Origin: Bolinopsis microptera
Taxonomy: Eukaryota > Ctenophora > Tentaculata > Lobata > Bolinopsidae
Length of the DNA: 64,000 nucleotides
Reading direction: 5' to 3'
Assembly: GCF_026151205.1 (NCBI RefSeq)
Contig: NC_087078.1
Span: 4,295,675 to 4,359,674 of the forward strand
Below are positions 1 through 11,831 of the stretch, in pieces. The translations under genes were made by a program, and so were the position numbers. Position 1 is the stretch's first letter, and every line of letters starts with the position of its first letter. Under the pieces are notes generated by a model. The model had not been told where the DNA came from. It was given only the letters and a program-made list of their open reading frames with translations, and searched no databases.

Positions 1-1842
1 CAACTAATAAGTAAATAAGTAAGTAAGTAAGTACTACAACTAATAAGTAAATAAGTAAGTAAGTAAGTACTACAACTAATAAGTAAATAAGTAAGTAAGT
101 AAGTACTACAACTAATAAGTAAATAAGTAAGTAAGTAAGTACTACAACTAATAAGTAAATAAGTAAGTAAGTAAGTACTACAACTAATAAGTAAATAAGT
201 AAGTAAGTAAGTACTACAACTAATAAGTAAATAAGTAAGTAAGTAAGTACTACAACTAATAAGTAAATAAGTAAGTAAGTAAGTACTACAACTAATAAGT
301 AAATAAGTAAGTAAGTAAGTACTACAACTAATAAGTAAATAAGTAAGTAAGTAAGTACTACAACTAATAAGTAAATAGGTAAGTAAGTAAGTACTACAAC
401 TAATAAGTAAATAAGTAAGTAAGTAAGTACTACAACTAATAAGTAAATAAGTAAGTAAGTAAGTACTACAACTAATAAGTAAATAAGTAAGTAAGTAAGT
501 ACTACAACTAATAAGTAAATAAGTAAGTAAGTAAGTACTACAACTATAAGTAAATAAGTAAGTAAGTAAGTACTACAACTAATAAGTAAATAGGTAAGTA
601 AGTAAGTACTACAACTAATAAGTAAATAGGTAAGTAAGTAAGTACTACAACTAATAAGTAAATAAGTAAGTAAGTAAGTACTACAACTAATAAGTAAATA
701 GTAAGTAAGTAAGTACTACAACTAATAAGTAAATAAGTAAGTAAGTAAGTACTACAACTAATAAGTAAATAAGTAAGTAAGTAAGTACTACAACTAATAA
801 GTAAATAAGTAAGTAAGTAAGTACTACAACTAATAAGTAAATAAGTAAGTAAGTAAGTACTACAACTAATAAGTAAATAAGTAAGTAAGTAAGTACTACA
901 ACTAATAAGTAAATAAGTAAGTAAGTAAGTACTACAACTAATAAGTAAATAAGTAAGTAAGTAAGTACTACAACTGATAAGTAAATAAGTAAGTAAGTAA
1001 GTACTACAACTAATAAGTAAATAAGTAAGTAAGTAAGTACTACAACTGATAAGTAAATAAGTAAGTAAGTAAGTACTACAACTAATAAGTAAATAAGTAA
1101 GTAAGTAAGTACTACAACTAATAAGTAAATAAGTAAGTAAGTAAGTACTACAACTAATAAGTAAATAAGTAAGTAAGTAAGTACTACAACTAATAAGTAA
1201 ATAAGTAAGTAAGTAAGTACTACAACTAATAAGTAAATAAGTAAGTAAGTAAGTACTACAACTAATAAGTAAATAAGTAAGTAAGTAAGTACTACAACTA
1301 ATAAGTAAATAAGTAAGTAAGTAAGTACTACAACTAATAAGTAAATAAGTAAGTAAGTAAGTACTACAACTAATAAGTAAATAAGTAAGTAAGTAAGTAC
1401 TACAACTGATAAGTAAATAAGTAAGTAAGTAAGTACTACAACTAATAAGTAAATAAGTAAGTAAGTAAGTACTACAACTAATAAGTAAATAAGTAAGTAA
1501 GTAAGTACTACAACTAATAAGTAAATAAGTAAGTAAGTAAGTACTACAACTGATAAGTAAATAAGTAAGTAAGTAAGTACTACAACTAATAAGTAAATAA
1601 GTAAGTAAGTAAGTACTACAACTGATAAGTAAATAAGTAAGTAAGTAAGTACTACAACTAATAAGTAAATAAGTAAGTAAGTAAGTACTACAACTGATAA
1701 GTAAATAAGTAAGTAAGTAAGTACTACAACTAATAAGTAAATAAGTAAGTAAGTAAGTACTACAACTAATAAGTAAATAAGTAAGTAAGTAAGTACTACA
1801 ACTAATAAGTAAATAAGTAAGTAAGTAATTACTACAACTAAG
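1..1842. repeat. 36-bp tandem satellite
   Basis: About 51 near-identical head-to-tail copies of a 36-bp unit of the form caactaataagtaaataagt followed by three further aagt steps and acta. The window starts inside the array. A few units differ by A/G or a single-base indel near 545 and 700. Because 36 is a multiple of three, the minus strand stays open for 458 codons as a 12-residue Leu/Tyr/Ser/Cys repeat. It lies directly upstream of a coding exon of the receptor gene, so it is best read as intronic satellite rather than a gene. Confidence 0.97.
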
Positions 1843-2182
1843 CATCATCATCAGAAACCGGCCAGTATTGTTATCTTGTAACAATATTGTTGTAAGGTCC
1901 CAGCTAGACTGTAGTAACACGGGGGATAACAGACTTAGATCTTGTATCGTTTGACAGGAGTTACTATAAGACTTATCTATAAATAAATTGGTGACAATTG
2001 TATTACCGTTTTAAACCTGGCGTTGTAAATGGGCGGTGTGCTTTAGTTGTCTGCCAAATGTATTTTATCACCTACTTGTCTGCTTTATTTGACTGCAATG
2101 GAACTCGAGAATTATCTTTAAAAATATTCATTCTTTTAAAACCTATAAGTTCTATATAAAACCTTGATAACATCCTCTTCAG
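1843..2182. other. intron remainder
   Basis: Sequence between the 36-bp satellite and the first visible receptor exon. No gene, repeat or RNA is recognisable. It ends in a normal acceptor (ctcttcag) at 2182. Confidence 0.5.
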
Positions 2183-5100
2183 GACGGATCTCTGCTAAGA
2201 TGTGAAGGTGGTTTTATAACTCCACCTCTTCCACAATGTGTAGAAACAAAGCACTGTAATTATACCTGCAATCTGAACCATACTGGTCACTGTACACCTA
2301 GTGATCAAAAACAATTCAAACCAGGTGAAATCTATATTTAGCTATAAATTGCCTCATCGTTGATCCTTATTAGGACTTTATTTTGTCGTATATTCTATGA
2401 AATTTTCATAATGATTTGGCGGAGAAGACTTATAAAATTGTATACTTTTTCAGGACATAATTTTTAAACGTTTGTGAACTAAAATTTACACTGTCAAAAA
2501 AGCTTCGCGATCTCTTTTCTTCTTTTCAACGTCGACAGCAGAATATTATGTAAATATGTATTTCTTGTGAATAAAAGCAAGTTCCTGACAAGAACAGGAA
2601 CTTCCTGTTCTTGTTTCCCGTCACCAGTCTGTCAGAGTATCGGAGCATTGTTCAGTAACAGTTGTTATACCCAGGCCAGACAGTTACATACTCGCTATTT
2701 AATTGTGGCCTCTACTGGCAAAGTTCAGGGCAGAACAGTTTACCCTCGTCCAGATTCGTACTTTGTGAGGAATAAAAAGCGGTCACGTGGTGTACATACT
2801 TGGTTGTGATTGGTCAAAATGCTTGGAGTCAGTTCCAAATAAATCTGGACGTTTCTCTTTCATTGTATGACACATTTGGAGCTACCTAATTTCCTAATTT
2901 AAAATGTCAACAAGCTTCCCTTTTAAACTGGAAAAACGTAAATCTGGAAGCCAGAAAAAGTACCGAATAACCTCTCTATAACCTACCAAGTGTTTTCACA
3001 GTCCTACCCAGAGTTATTGAAAGCTGAACTACTAGAGGCGAACCCATCCAAGAAAACAAATTTCGCCGCATAAGTCGGCGTTGTAGAAAGTGTTGAAAGC
3101 TCCACATTCGGTACAAAATAACGAAAACAAATATTGAGTCTGGAAAATGGCAGCTCAGTAATTAGTGTTAAAGTAAGTTTACCAGTAAGTTACACTTACA
3201 CAGAAAATTCTTATTATGCTTATATAGAGAACGTTACGATAGTACAATAACCCTAATTTATTGGCGCGGCTATATTTAGATAGCTGAAATAGTTCGACTA
3301 GTGAGCGGCCTAATGTTTTTATTTGAAACCTTTGATGTGTTAACATAATTTTGTAAACTTCTTCACTATAATCATAATGTACGAAGTTTATTTGCAAAAC
3401 ATTATTCCACCGAAAAATATATTTGGATTGCTACAAATTAGGCAGTGTAATTACTAATCGTAGACTGCAATCTGCATCCACGTTTTAGCCGACCAAATTC
3501 GAGATACAATCGAAGGAACATAAAGTTTTATGATTAATCCTCGTTAAATATAAATAATATTTCCCAGCTCTGTATTTTAGTTGAGAACTGCTAACTAAAG
3601 TTTTTACCAGGTGAAACCGTAACGTCCGTATGTGAGGATGATTACTCCCTGAACTCGGATCTTGATACTCGAACATGTGGAGTTGATGGGAACTGGGACC
3701 TCGAGCAGCAGCCTCTTTGCGTCTTGTCAGGTGCGTACTTTCACTCTCACTTTCAAATTCAATTCTAGTTTATCTAGAACTTGTTGAAAAGTAAACAGTA
3801 GAGCAATGATCATGCCATAAATTTCAAAATGTAACTTGTCAGTAACCAGTATGAGTAACCACTGCATTAATTTCTAAGACAGATAACTGATTATTGTTTG
3901 CTGAAGTAAAAGTAATCGCTTCCTCCTAAACTCTTAAACTGATCCTCTTATTAATGTTCAGGTAATTCGTGTGAGATCACAGCAGCAAATGCTACTGCGT
4001 ACTTTCTGGATCCCCTACACACTGCTAAAGAGGTGCCACATGGCACTGAAGTAAAGGTGAACTCATTAAACTTTATATAAATTGTACGTTCTAGTAGATT
4101 TAGTTTATAACACACATAACCCCGGCATGCGCAGGGATTATATTTCAATTTTTCCCGCGACGCGCGGGAAAAGTTTATAATAATTTCGAGTGCGAAGCAC
4201 GAGGGATTATTATGAAAATAACCCCGACGTGCTTTAGCACGAGGGGTTATTTTAATATAACTTAAGCGTGCCGGTGTTATGTGTTATAAACCCCTCCGGG
4301 TTAGTGCTAGGACCAACAAATTTGACATTTTACTCTTAAATATATATGAGATCATTATGGAAAATATGAAATGGAATTGGGGACTACCAAATAAATACAA
4401 CTAAGGTACTATGACTTTTGAAATTGGCGTTATATCTAAACATTATTCCTCAGTCAGAACGTTGAATGAATATGAATATCGATAAGGGGCGTCGAGTTAA
4501 GCCTGGCAAGCGATAAAAGCTAATAATGATATCGTGTCATGAAGTTTATCAAAGTAGACGACTATAATACATGGCTTATATCAAACACGACAAAATTAAC
4601 CGAACCGGACAAAATCAAATGTAACCGTCGAGACAAGTTTTGGAACTGGTCCAATTAATGTAAGAGTTTAAGTAATGTAAGCAGTGTGCTGGAGTTTTGC
4701 CAGCGCCTGCAATTAGACCGATACGTAGATCGAGTGTATTTATAGTTCTTACGTTAAGCCATAGGTCACGTGACATTTTTTACCAATGCGCGTCGTAGTA
4801 GTTAGTCACGTGATACACGTCATCAAAACACGTGACAGTACGCGGTTGAAATTCTCATGGAATGTCAAAACAAAACAAATCTTGTTGAGCCAAATTAGCG
4901 GGACGGGATTATAAAAGCTGTGCCGGGGTTATTTATTCAGCGGGAAAAAACTAACAGCGGGAGCCGGGATTATCAGAATCTATTTAGCGGGAGCCGGGAT
5001 TATCAGAATCTTATTCTATCCCGGAGGGGTTTATAATGATAAAATGTTGTAAATGTTTTTTTTTTTTTCTTAAACAGAACAGACGGTGCACCTTTTGACA

Positions 5101-5323
5101 TCGTCTAATTCCTCACTGTTGAGATGTTTGTAAAATAAAGTTTTAAAGACATCGATTTTTATTGTTAAGCAACTATCACTATAAGTATAAGCTATTTTGG
5201 TGCACTTTTAACAATTCAACCACCAGGTACAGTGTAAGAGCGGCTACAAAACTGATGGTACCATCAATATTAACTGTGTGGATGGAGAATTCGATAAATT
5301 CCTTGGAGGCCTATGTTATTATG
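2183..5323 (+). CDS. Sushi (CCP) module exons
   Basis: Four exons. 2183-2324 carries the end of one sushi module plus a Cys-rich linker. 3611-3730 is most of a second module (TSVCEDDYSLN, TRTCGVDGNWD, QPLCVL). 3962-4056 and 5227-5323 together make a third (SCEITAANATAY, VQCKSGYKTDG, INCVDGEF). The third is split by a phase-0 intron containing the hairpin elements at 4105-5036. Sushi modules are beta-rich extracellular binding domains found in complement and adhesion proteins. The assignment rests on cysteine spacing and the conserved Gly-Trp, read by eye. Confidence 0.75.
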
Positions 5324-8300
5324 GTAAGAATAGGTAGATCTTATCAACGAGGAAAAAGTTAATGCCTCAAATTAAAACCTTAATCTTATCCTCAGCTAGT
5401 TCAGCTCGTCACAATATTATCACATGCTCTCCTTTTTAACATGCTCACCCTTTCTAGAGGGAGTGAACATGGAGCTCACATTCTCGTACACTAAGGATGA
5501 TAAAATACACAGCGACACTTCAAATGGAACCCAGATATCTTTTGAGAAAGGTTTGTACGTAAGACAGCCTATTTAATTAATATACGAAAATTTAACCATA
5601 ATAATCTATAATAATAGGAACTCTGATCCAAGTTATGTCCAATCTCATGAGAGAAGATGTTACATCTAGCTTCACCTAGTTACCACCTAGTAACCACCTA
5701 GTAACCAAGTAATCTCCCAGGCGAGAACGTGTCGTTGACGTGTACAGTGCACTCCAAGACACCGGACGGACTTCCTTACCCGGAAGTGACATGGTTGTAT
5801 CCCTCTAGACTAAGGGACTACGTGGACTATCATGATGGGGACGCTTTCATACAGGACGATTATATTAAAAGTCTCAAACAAGGTACTCTTCCTAAGTTCT
5901 TAGCAGCAAGTACATTATTAAAACCTTATCTGATGTGCCTTATCTGAATTCTGATGTTGTCAAGAAATGTCAGCCGCAATGAATTATTCTCAGCCATAAA
6001 GAATCGCTATTTCATCAATATTTTAAAACCCTTATTTTCTGACGTCCCCAAAAACAAACCCACACCCAAATATAGGCACATTAAGATATCAAAATACTGT
6101 TGGTAGGTTTTATAGCTGATCCATCTCAAGTTAGAGTCGGGCAGCTCCAGTTCCTCGGAAGGGAAATTGTTTCATTGCTGCAATTTATGTCACGTGTCAA
6201 ATCAAAGTTTTATGATAACCACTTGTTTCAGATTACAGTATAAAAGTGGATGGAGAGACACACAAAGCAGTGGGTATTCTGAGTATCAGTCCTACTATGG
6301 AGGTGCACACTGGAGAGTATACGTGTGTTGTTAAAATTGTCAACTACACTGACCACTCTGAGGTGAAAACATTTTCACGACTGTTTCTTACTTTTTTTGA
6401 CAGAGGAAAAGTTCCTTTTACCCCATCGCATTTGTTGATCACAAAATATTTCATGTTTCTCATCTTACGCTACTAAAAATATAGAGCTTGAATTTCTCGT
6501 AACTTTTCAACACACCAGACTACGATAAAGATAAAGCCTGATTTTGTGATAGCCATGTACTTCCTGTTGATTATACCGGTGGTGCTGTTTATAATAGTTC
6601 ACTGTTTCTACCGTAAAGCTACACTCAGTCCTTTTCCTGCTCCAAACAAACTCACTAAAGATATGATGCAGGTACGGTTATTTTGTTTAATGTTTATTAG
6701 TGGTATACCGAGCTAGTCTTATTGACTACCGAACATAATTAGTAATTAGCATGACTAATTAATAATTATGATTGAAAATGAAATTTTGACAAACTAAGAG
6801 AAGCAGTACAATGACAACTAACAAATTTATTTAAGTGTTTTCTTTTCCCTCGAATTTAGATAATACTGAAATCTGTTTGAAGCTTTATCCTTTCATTCAA
6901 GTGTTACAATCACTCACACTAAACCCGACTTGACAGGAGATGATTGAGGAGCTGAGAAGAGAGAAGGCCCTGAATGAACCACCAAAGAAACGGGACATAG
7001 TTAAGGGCGTCTTCCAGGTCAAGTCATCCAGGAAAAGCAGAGACTTGAGCACACAGGGGTCCATAACAAAGAGATCAGACACTATGATTGTTCTTAAGAA
7101 AAAGAAACAGAGGTCCTACCCAATGCACCCTAAAAAATATTTGGGAAAACGGCCCACAATAGGTCTGCTAGATGGCTCGGATATTCCGCATGGTCTTGAT
7201 AATGATGATAGCAAAAAGGAGTTCATCAATAATTTGAGACACAGGTTAGCTTATCAGATCATGAAGGAAGGAGGAAATCCTCAAGATACCGTACCTTCTT
7301 CAAGTGAGGTGCTCAACTCCTCACTTGAGAGTGAGGGTTCGTACCTCTTTGAAGAGACTAATTTTCCAGAAGTTGATCCACTCACAGAGCTCCCAGACCC
7401 TTCTGTCTATGCAGCCGAAAAGTATTCTAACAGAGTTATAGTCCCACAAAACGGCGGGAAGAAGAGCTGTTCTCTGAGAAGACAGAGAGCTGTTGACGTG
7501 GACTGTTTGAAGGTGTCGTTCTGTCCTGAAGATGGCCTGTGTAGTAGAACTAGCAGCAAGGAGTTTTATAATGAGATTGAGTTGGATCTTAGCACAGAGA
7601 TACCGACCATTGAAACACCGGTAGTGGACCTACCAGACCAGCATTTATATGACATGCACACCCACGGACAAACACAATTGGACGGACATACAGATGAACA
7701 GTTGACAGATGACAGAAAAGACCGAATCATACTGACATGCTTGTATAGCCAGGACCGATCCAGTCAAGAATCAGGTAGATTCATCTTCTGTCACGTGACC
7801 TAGATTGCTTCTTATAGTATTATTGTTACAGCACAATAAGATAGAAGGTATTAGATTGTCACAAAGAACGCAGAATATACCCTGCTCATTAAAATTGTTC
7901 TATATTCGTCCGCAATCTCTCAAACGTTAATTCGCTCTAGGAAGCGCAATCTGCGCCTAAAATATTGTTAAAGTTCGGTTGGTAAGGTGCAGGAGGTGTA
8001 GTACCCCTGGTAACTTGGTGAGGTGAGTATTTGGAAGTGGGTTGCAACTTTTGAGACAATCTAATACTTTCTCATACTATCATAATAAATAAAATTTCGA
8101 AGCCTAACTTTTAACCGGAGTATTAGTCATCGGTCCACTGCTTTGCCTTTTTCTTCAGTTATCTTTTGTCTGTATGTCTTTTACTGAGATTACGTTTTAG
8201 GAGGAAAACAAGGTAATTTCTGACGCTGCGTTGGGGGTATGTTAGCAAAGTCTCAACAATAAGCCTATTAGCTGCATTTGCGATCGCTATCATACTAAAG

Positions 8301-10864
8301 CTAGCAAAGTCTCAACAATAAGCCTATTAGCTGCATTTGCAATCGCTATTATACTAAAACTAGCAAAGTCCCAACAATAAACCTATTAGCTGCATTTGCA
8401 ATCGCTATTATACTAAAGCTAGCAAAGTCCAAACAATAAGCCTATTAGCTGCATTTGCAATCACTATCTTACTATATATAAAGCGAGACGATATATATGG
8501 ATGTGTTTATCCGTACCATTTTACTGACACCACGGCATCAACTTTAACGCGACTTTCCGCAAAAACCGTAAAAGATATACAACTGATACTTTTTTGACTG
8601 GGTCAAATGCTTTAATGGCCTCCAAATCAGCATGAAAAAATAAAAAATTGGCCAAGGAATAGGAGTTTTAGAGCCCAAAATTTGAACCCCCAAGTGGTGT
8701 CAAAAACGCGAATTAAATAGATAATAATTATTTAGTCTCTTGAGTCTTGACACTATTTTAGGGTTATACGGGTTCCTGCTAGTTATACTAAAACTAGCAA
8801 AGTCCCAACAATAAGCCTATTAGCTGCATTTGCAATCGCTATCTTACTACATATAAAGCGAGACGATATATATATATCCGTGCCATTTTACTGACACCAC
8901 GGCATCAACTTTAACGCGACTTTCCGCAAAAACCGTAAAATATATACAACTGAAACTTTTTTGACTTGGTCAAATGTTTTTATGCTTGTCGAATCAGCAT
9001 GAAAAAATAAGAAATTGGCCAAGGAATAAGAATTTTATTGCCCAAAATTTGGACCCCCAAGTGGTGTCAAAAACGCAAATTAAATAGGTACTAATTATTT
9101 TAGTCTCTTGAGTCTTGACACCACTTAAGAGTTAGACGGGTTCTTGCTAGACCATCGAAGACGAGTCGCATGTTCTTTACATATGTGACTTGTATTCAAA
9201 ACAGAGGTCGAAATTAGTCAAAAATCTTTCTCAAATGCCAATCATTGAAATAAGCAATGTAATCACCGACTCCAGCAATATCAATGAAACAAATCTCAAT
9301 GATCATCTCATGGAAATTTTGTCTCCTTACTCAACTGTAATTCCTCAAAATCACCAGAGCCTCCATATGCACTGCCACCGCTCACTTGATATTCAACCAA
9401 ACACCCCACAGTATATTCAATTTCAAGAAAGGCGCTCCTATGCTGTCAACTGTGCGTGCACTTATTTCCTTTGCTGCTCCGAAGAGCGAAATAGCTTCAC
9501 CGAAGATATGCGTCAGCGTAATTCAAATGCACGAAACTTAAACAATTTTACTATCAATTTGGTGAGAACCTCGCGAATTAGTCATAATTAAGACTTAAGG
9601 ATAACCCTGGCCCTGACTTCAAGCAAAGATGATTGTTTTCATTAACTTCTGTAAACAATTATGACGGTCCATGATAATGGATCTATAATTTAATTTTAAT
9701 CCTGTGTAATCCTGTGTAATCCTGCTAGTTATACTAAAGCTAGCAAAGTCCCAACAATAAGCCTATTAGCTGCATTTGCAATCGCTATTATACTAAAGCT
9801 AGCAAAGTCTCAACAAGAAGCCTATTAGCTGCATTTGCAATCGCTATTATTATAATAAACGCTAAAACTGATGAGGAGGTAGCAAATGTTTTTTACACAA
9901 GGCAGTTTATGACTTTGATCGCTCGATCGTTGTCATATTACGTTTGCAACACGACCCCACTCCAGTCTTTATATCCGTATTAAGCCGCTTACTCAGCGAT
10001 TTATCGCAATTTATCGCTAAACGCAAATTTATTTACATTTTATAAGCTTACTTGCTTACTGCTACACTTAAAGTTAAAGCACAACCAAATGAATTCCTTT
10101 TTAATTCCACTTTGCTGTGGTACAGTACTGTGCAGACAAATGTACTTTAAATCTTTAGGTTGATCCAGATCCTTCTTAGTTCATTTAATTTACTCGATAA
10201 GTCTGTTATTTAATATTTGTCAGCAGTAAGACTGTCAATCATTTATGATTTGATCGCGGTTTTATTGTAGTTTGAGAGACAACTTAACCGAACTAATTAA
10301 AATACAAAAATATGAAATACCGGTTATTTTGGATTTTTTATTGACTTTTTAAAACATGTTGATGATCCATCTGTTGCTGTTGTACTTGCAATGTAAACTC
10401 CAATAAGCTTGCTGCAAGTCTGCCCTGGTAATTAAAAGCAATTAAAACGCGCTTCAATATACCGTGATCTTTGAAGCATATGTCATGACTCCATGTTGTA
10501 TAGCTGAACCTAAAACGCCCTAATTGCAATCAAATTTAATACGTATAGTACTGTGCTATTTTTTAACAGATTCATGTATATTGTAGGATCTAGAGTCTTT
10601 TACTTAAGATTTTCTGTTGGGAATTATGTTATCCGTATTTAAATTGGAATACAAATTATGATAAATATGTGAAAAGAACAGAGTAGTGCATTCTGAAACT
10701 TTATAAGAAACCTTTTAACCAATAGCTGCCTTTACTCCCAGGAAGTGGATAAGAAGAAGAAGTTGGAGGAAATGAAAGCAAACCCAGCGTATCAGCACAT
10801 TCAAGTAATGGGAGCAGGGGAGAAGAACCACAGGGGCCGGAGAGGAGCAGTGCTTGACATATGA
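2183..10864 (+). CDS. Sushi/Ig-domain single-pass membrane receptor (3' part, multi-exon)
   Basis: Phase-consistent exons: 2183-2324, 3611-3730, 3962-4056, 5227-5323, 5458-5550, 5721-5882, 6232-6362, 6519-6671, 6937-about 7774, and a probable last exon 10742-10864 ending in TGA. The first four encode sushi (CCP) modules, for example LRCEGGF...PQCVE and a C-Y-C-G-W-C pattern in the second. Exons 5721-5882 and 6232-6362 form one Ig-like domain (GENVSLTCTV, PEVTWLY, HTGEYTCVV). Exon 6519-6671 holds the membrane helix (FVIAMYFLLIIPVVLFIIV) followed by basic residues. The rest is a cytoplasmic tail rich in Lys, Arg, Ser and Glu. Most introns are phase 1, as expected for shuffled extracellular modules. 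The signal peptide and N-terminus lie left of the window. The good donor after 7774 is phase 1 but the last exon reads only in phase 0, so an exon may be missing or the tail may end at 7803. Function unknown; adhesion or recognition receptor is inferred. Confidence 0.8.
2325..3610. other. intron
   Basis: Intron between sushi exons with consensus gt and ag ends. Short open frames here (80 codons or fewer) have no domain features. No repeat or RNA is evident. Confidence 0.6.
4105..4290. mobile_element. Hairpin MITE with GTTTATAAC ends
   Basis: The left end (gtttataacacacataaccccggc) is an imperfect inverted copy of the right end (gccggtgttatgtgttataaac). Between them are two further small hairpins (cccgcgacgcgcggg; cgtgctttagcacg). 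It lies inside the intron that splits the third sushi module. It shares its right end with the neighbouring inverted-repeat element. Confidence 0.6.
4284..5036. mobile_element. Non-autonomous element with 17-bp terminal inverted repeats
   Basis: The terminal sequence ttataaacccctccggg is exactly inverted at 5020-5036. No transposase frame is present. Near the right end a roughly 35-bp stretch containing gcgggagccgggattatcag is duplicated in tandem (about 4958-5010). The superfamily cannot be assigned; the symmetric TTATAA at both ends may be the target site or part of the repeat. Confidence 0.55.
5883..6231. other. intron in the Ig-domain coding region
   Basis: A phase-1 intron splitting the Ig-like domain between its two halves. 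Nothing else is recognisable. Confidence 0.55.
8467..8782 (+). mobile_element. Non-autonomous Helitron-like element, copy 1
   Basis: Begins TCTTACTATATATAAAGCG and ends CTGCTAG, that is 5' TC and 3' CTAG. It lies exactly between an A and a T of the 59-bp minisatellite with no target-site duplication. These are the marks of Helitrons (rolling-circle, A|T target, TC...CTRR). It is 316 bp with no coding capacity. Inverted arms gtgtcaa/ttgacac lie in its 3' part. Confidence 0.65.
8842..9728 (+). mobile_element. Helitron-like element, copy 2, with extra 3' segment
   Basis: The first 309 bp match copy 1 closely (start TCTTACTACATATAAAGCG, internal end TTGCTAG at 9150). The element then continues for another 578 bp to a second CTGCTAG at 9728, where the minisatellite resumes at the same A|T point. 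The extra segment is absent from copy 1 and begins right after the internal CTAG. This is what bypass of a Helitron 3' terminator with capture of flanking DNA would look like; the mechanism is inferred. Confidence 0.55.
9151..9591 (+). pseudogene. Open frame in the extra segment of Helitron-like copy 2
   Basis: A frame open for 146 codons from just after the internal Helitron end to a TAA at 9589. It lacks an ATG at the left end. It encodes a polar, Asn/Ser/His-rich sequence with no domain I recognise. The stretch DLYSKQRSK faintly resembles CLYSQDRSS in the receptor tail, too short to prove relationship. It could be a captured exon fragment or chance. Confidence 0.3.
9856..10741. other. intron remainder of the receptor gene
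   Basis: AT-rich sequence between the minisatellite and the last receptor exon. No repeat or RNA is evident. It ends in a good acceptor (tttactcccag) at 10741. Confidence 0.5.
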
Positions 10865-11831
10865 GATCATATGGGTAATGGGAACTGTGAAGTATACACA
10901 TTGCTACCGGACACAGGTCACAGACCTGACACCAATAACGAATAGTTCAACATGGGGTTCATCATTGTCACTTTGAGGGGAGTTTGATAGGTGCTGCTTA
11001 AATGGGTCAATAAACGGGACGTCGGGCACAATGGGGAATAAAACGTTTGTGACCTTTGAGATCTTTTAAATGATAATCTTGTTATGAATTTCTGTGAACC
11101 GTTCATTCTAAAGCACCAGTTTTAGAATGAATATGAAGTGGTCAGGAGTAAAGTTATTTTTTAGCTCAAAGCCTTTTTCAGAAAAAAAGTTTCAATATAA
11201 ACACGGGTATTGATATTCTAATTTCTAATTATAATCTACATGATTTTAATTATTTTGTTTTGCACAATGTTTTGTTTTTTTGACAGCGCTGAATTTCTGT
11301 GCGTCATCTGGCGAATTCTTCATCAACATATTCTTTGAGAGATTATTTTGTGTTAACTGCATTTAAATATGAAATAAACTTAGGTATTCGCTTTGTTTTT
11401 TCTTTCTGGTTAAACTTGTAATTATTTAACAGATGTTTTATCGACAAAAAAGATGTTGTTCCTGTTTATTTGTGTATATATGAATGCCATCAAACTGTGA
11501 TATTTCACAAGAGAAATTAATAATCATACATACTACATACATATTCATTATTAACATTTGCATTTACCTCAGTCCTTATCGACCCTAAGTATTCTGGAAC
11601 AAAGTAATGATCCACTGCAAAAGAGAACAGTTTGAACCAGAAACGAAAAAAACGGAAAACTTTGGGTCAATAAAGCAGATCATTGTAACAATGAGCAAAA
11701 TCAACACAACATGTTAAAATCAAGCAGAATTAAATAATCGTCGTAAGGTGTTTAGTTCCTTTTCCGGTTCCCTTTCCGGTTCCTTTTTCAGTTCCTCGCT
11801 CGGTACCCATTCTACCACACCTGACAGGTTC
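10865..11831. other. convergent intergenic region
   Basis: Lies between the stop of the receptor gene (+) and the stop of the mucin gene (-). An aataaa at about 11036 is a plausible poly(A) signal for the receptor. tttatt near 11463 could serve the mucin on the minus strand. Around 11757-11800 there is a short run of ttccggttcc-like imperfect repeats. Confidence 0.5.

Larger units (their letters stand above)
8241..9855. repeat. 59-bp minisatellite interrupted by two insertions
   Basis: Head-to-tail units of about 59 bp (gctagcaaagtctcaacaat, aagcctattagctgcatttg, then catttgcaatcgctattatactaaa) occupy 8241-8466, 8783-8841 and 9729-about 9855. The two gaps are filled exactly by the Helitron-like elements at 8467-8782 and 8842-9728. 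It lies in the last intron of the receptor gene. Confidence 0.85.

Noticed and set aside
544-1920. 458-codon minus-strand open frame
   Set aside because: It is the 36-bp satellite read in frame. The peptide is a pure 12-residue repeat, and the DNA lies in an intron of the receptor gene.
2567-2809. 80-codon plus-strand frame in a receptor intron
   Set aside because: No splice-site support and no recognisable domain; the flanking exons join in phase without it.
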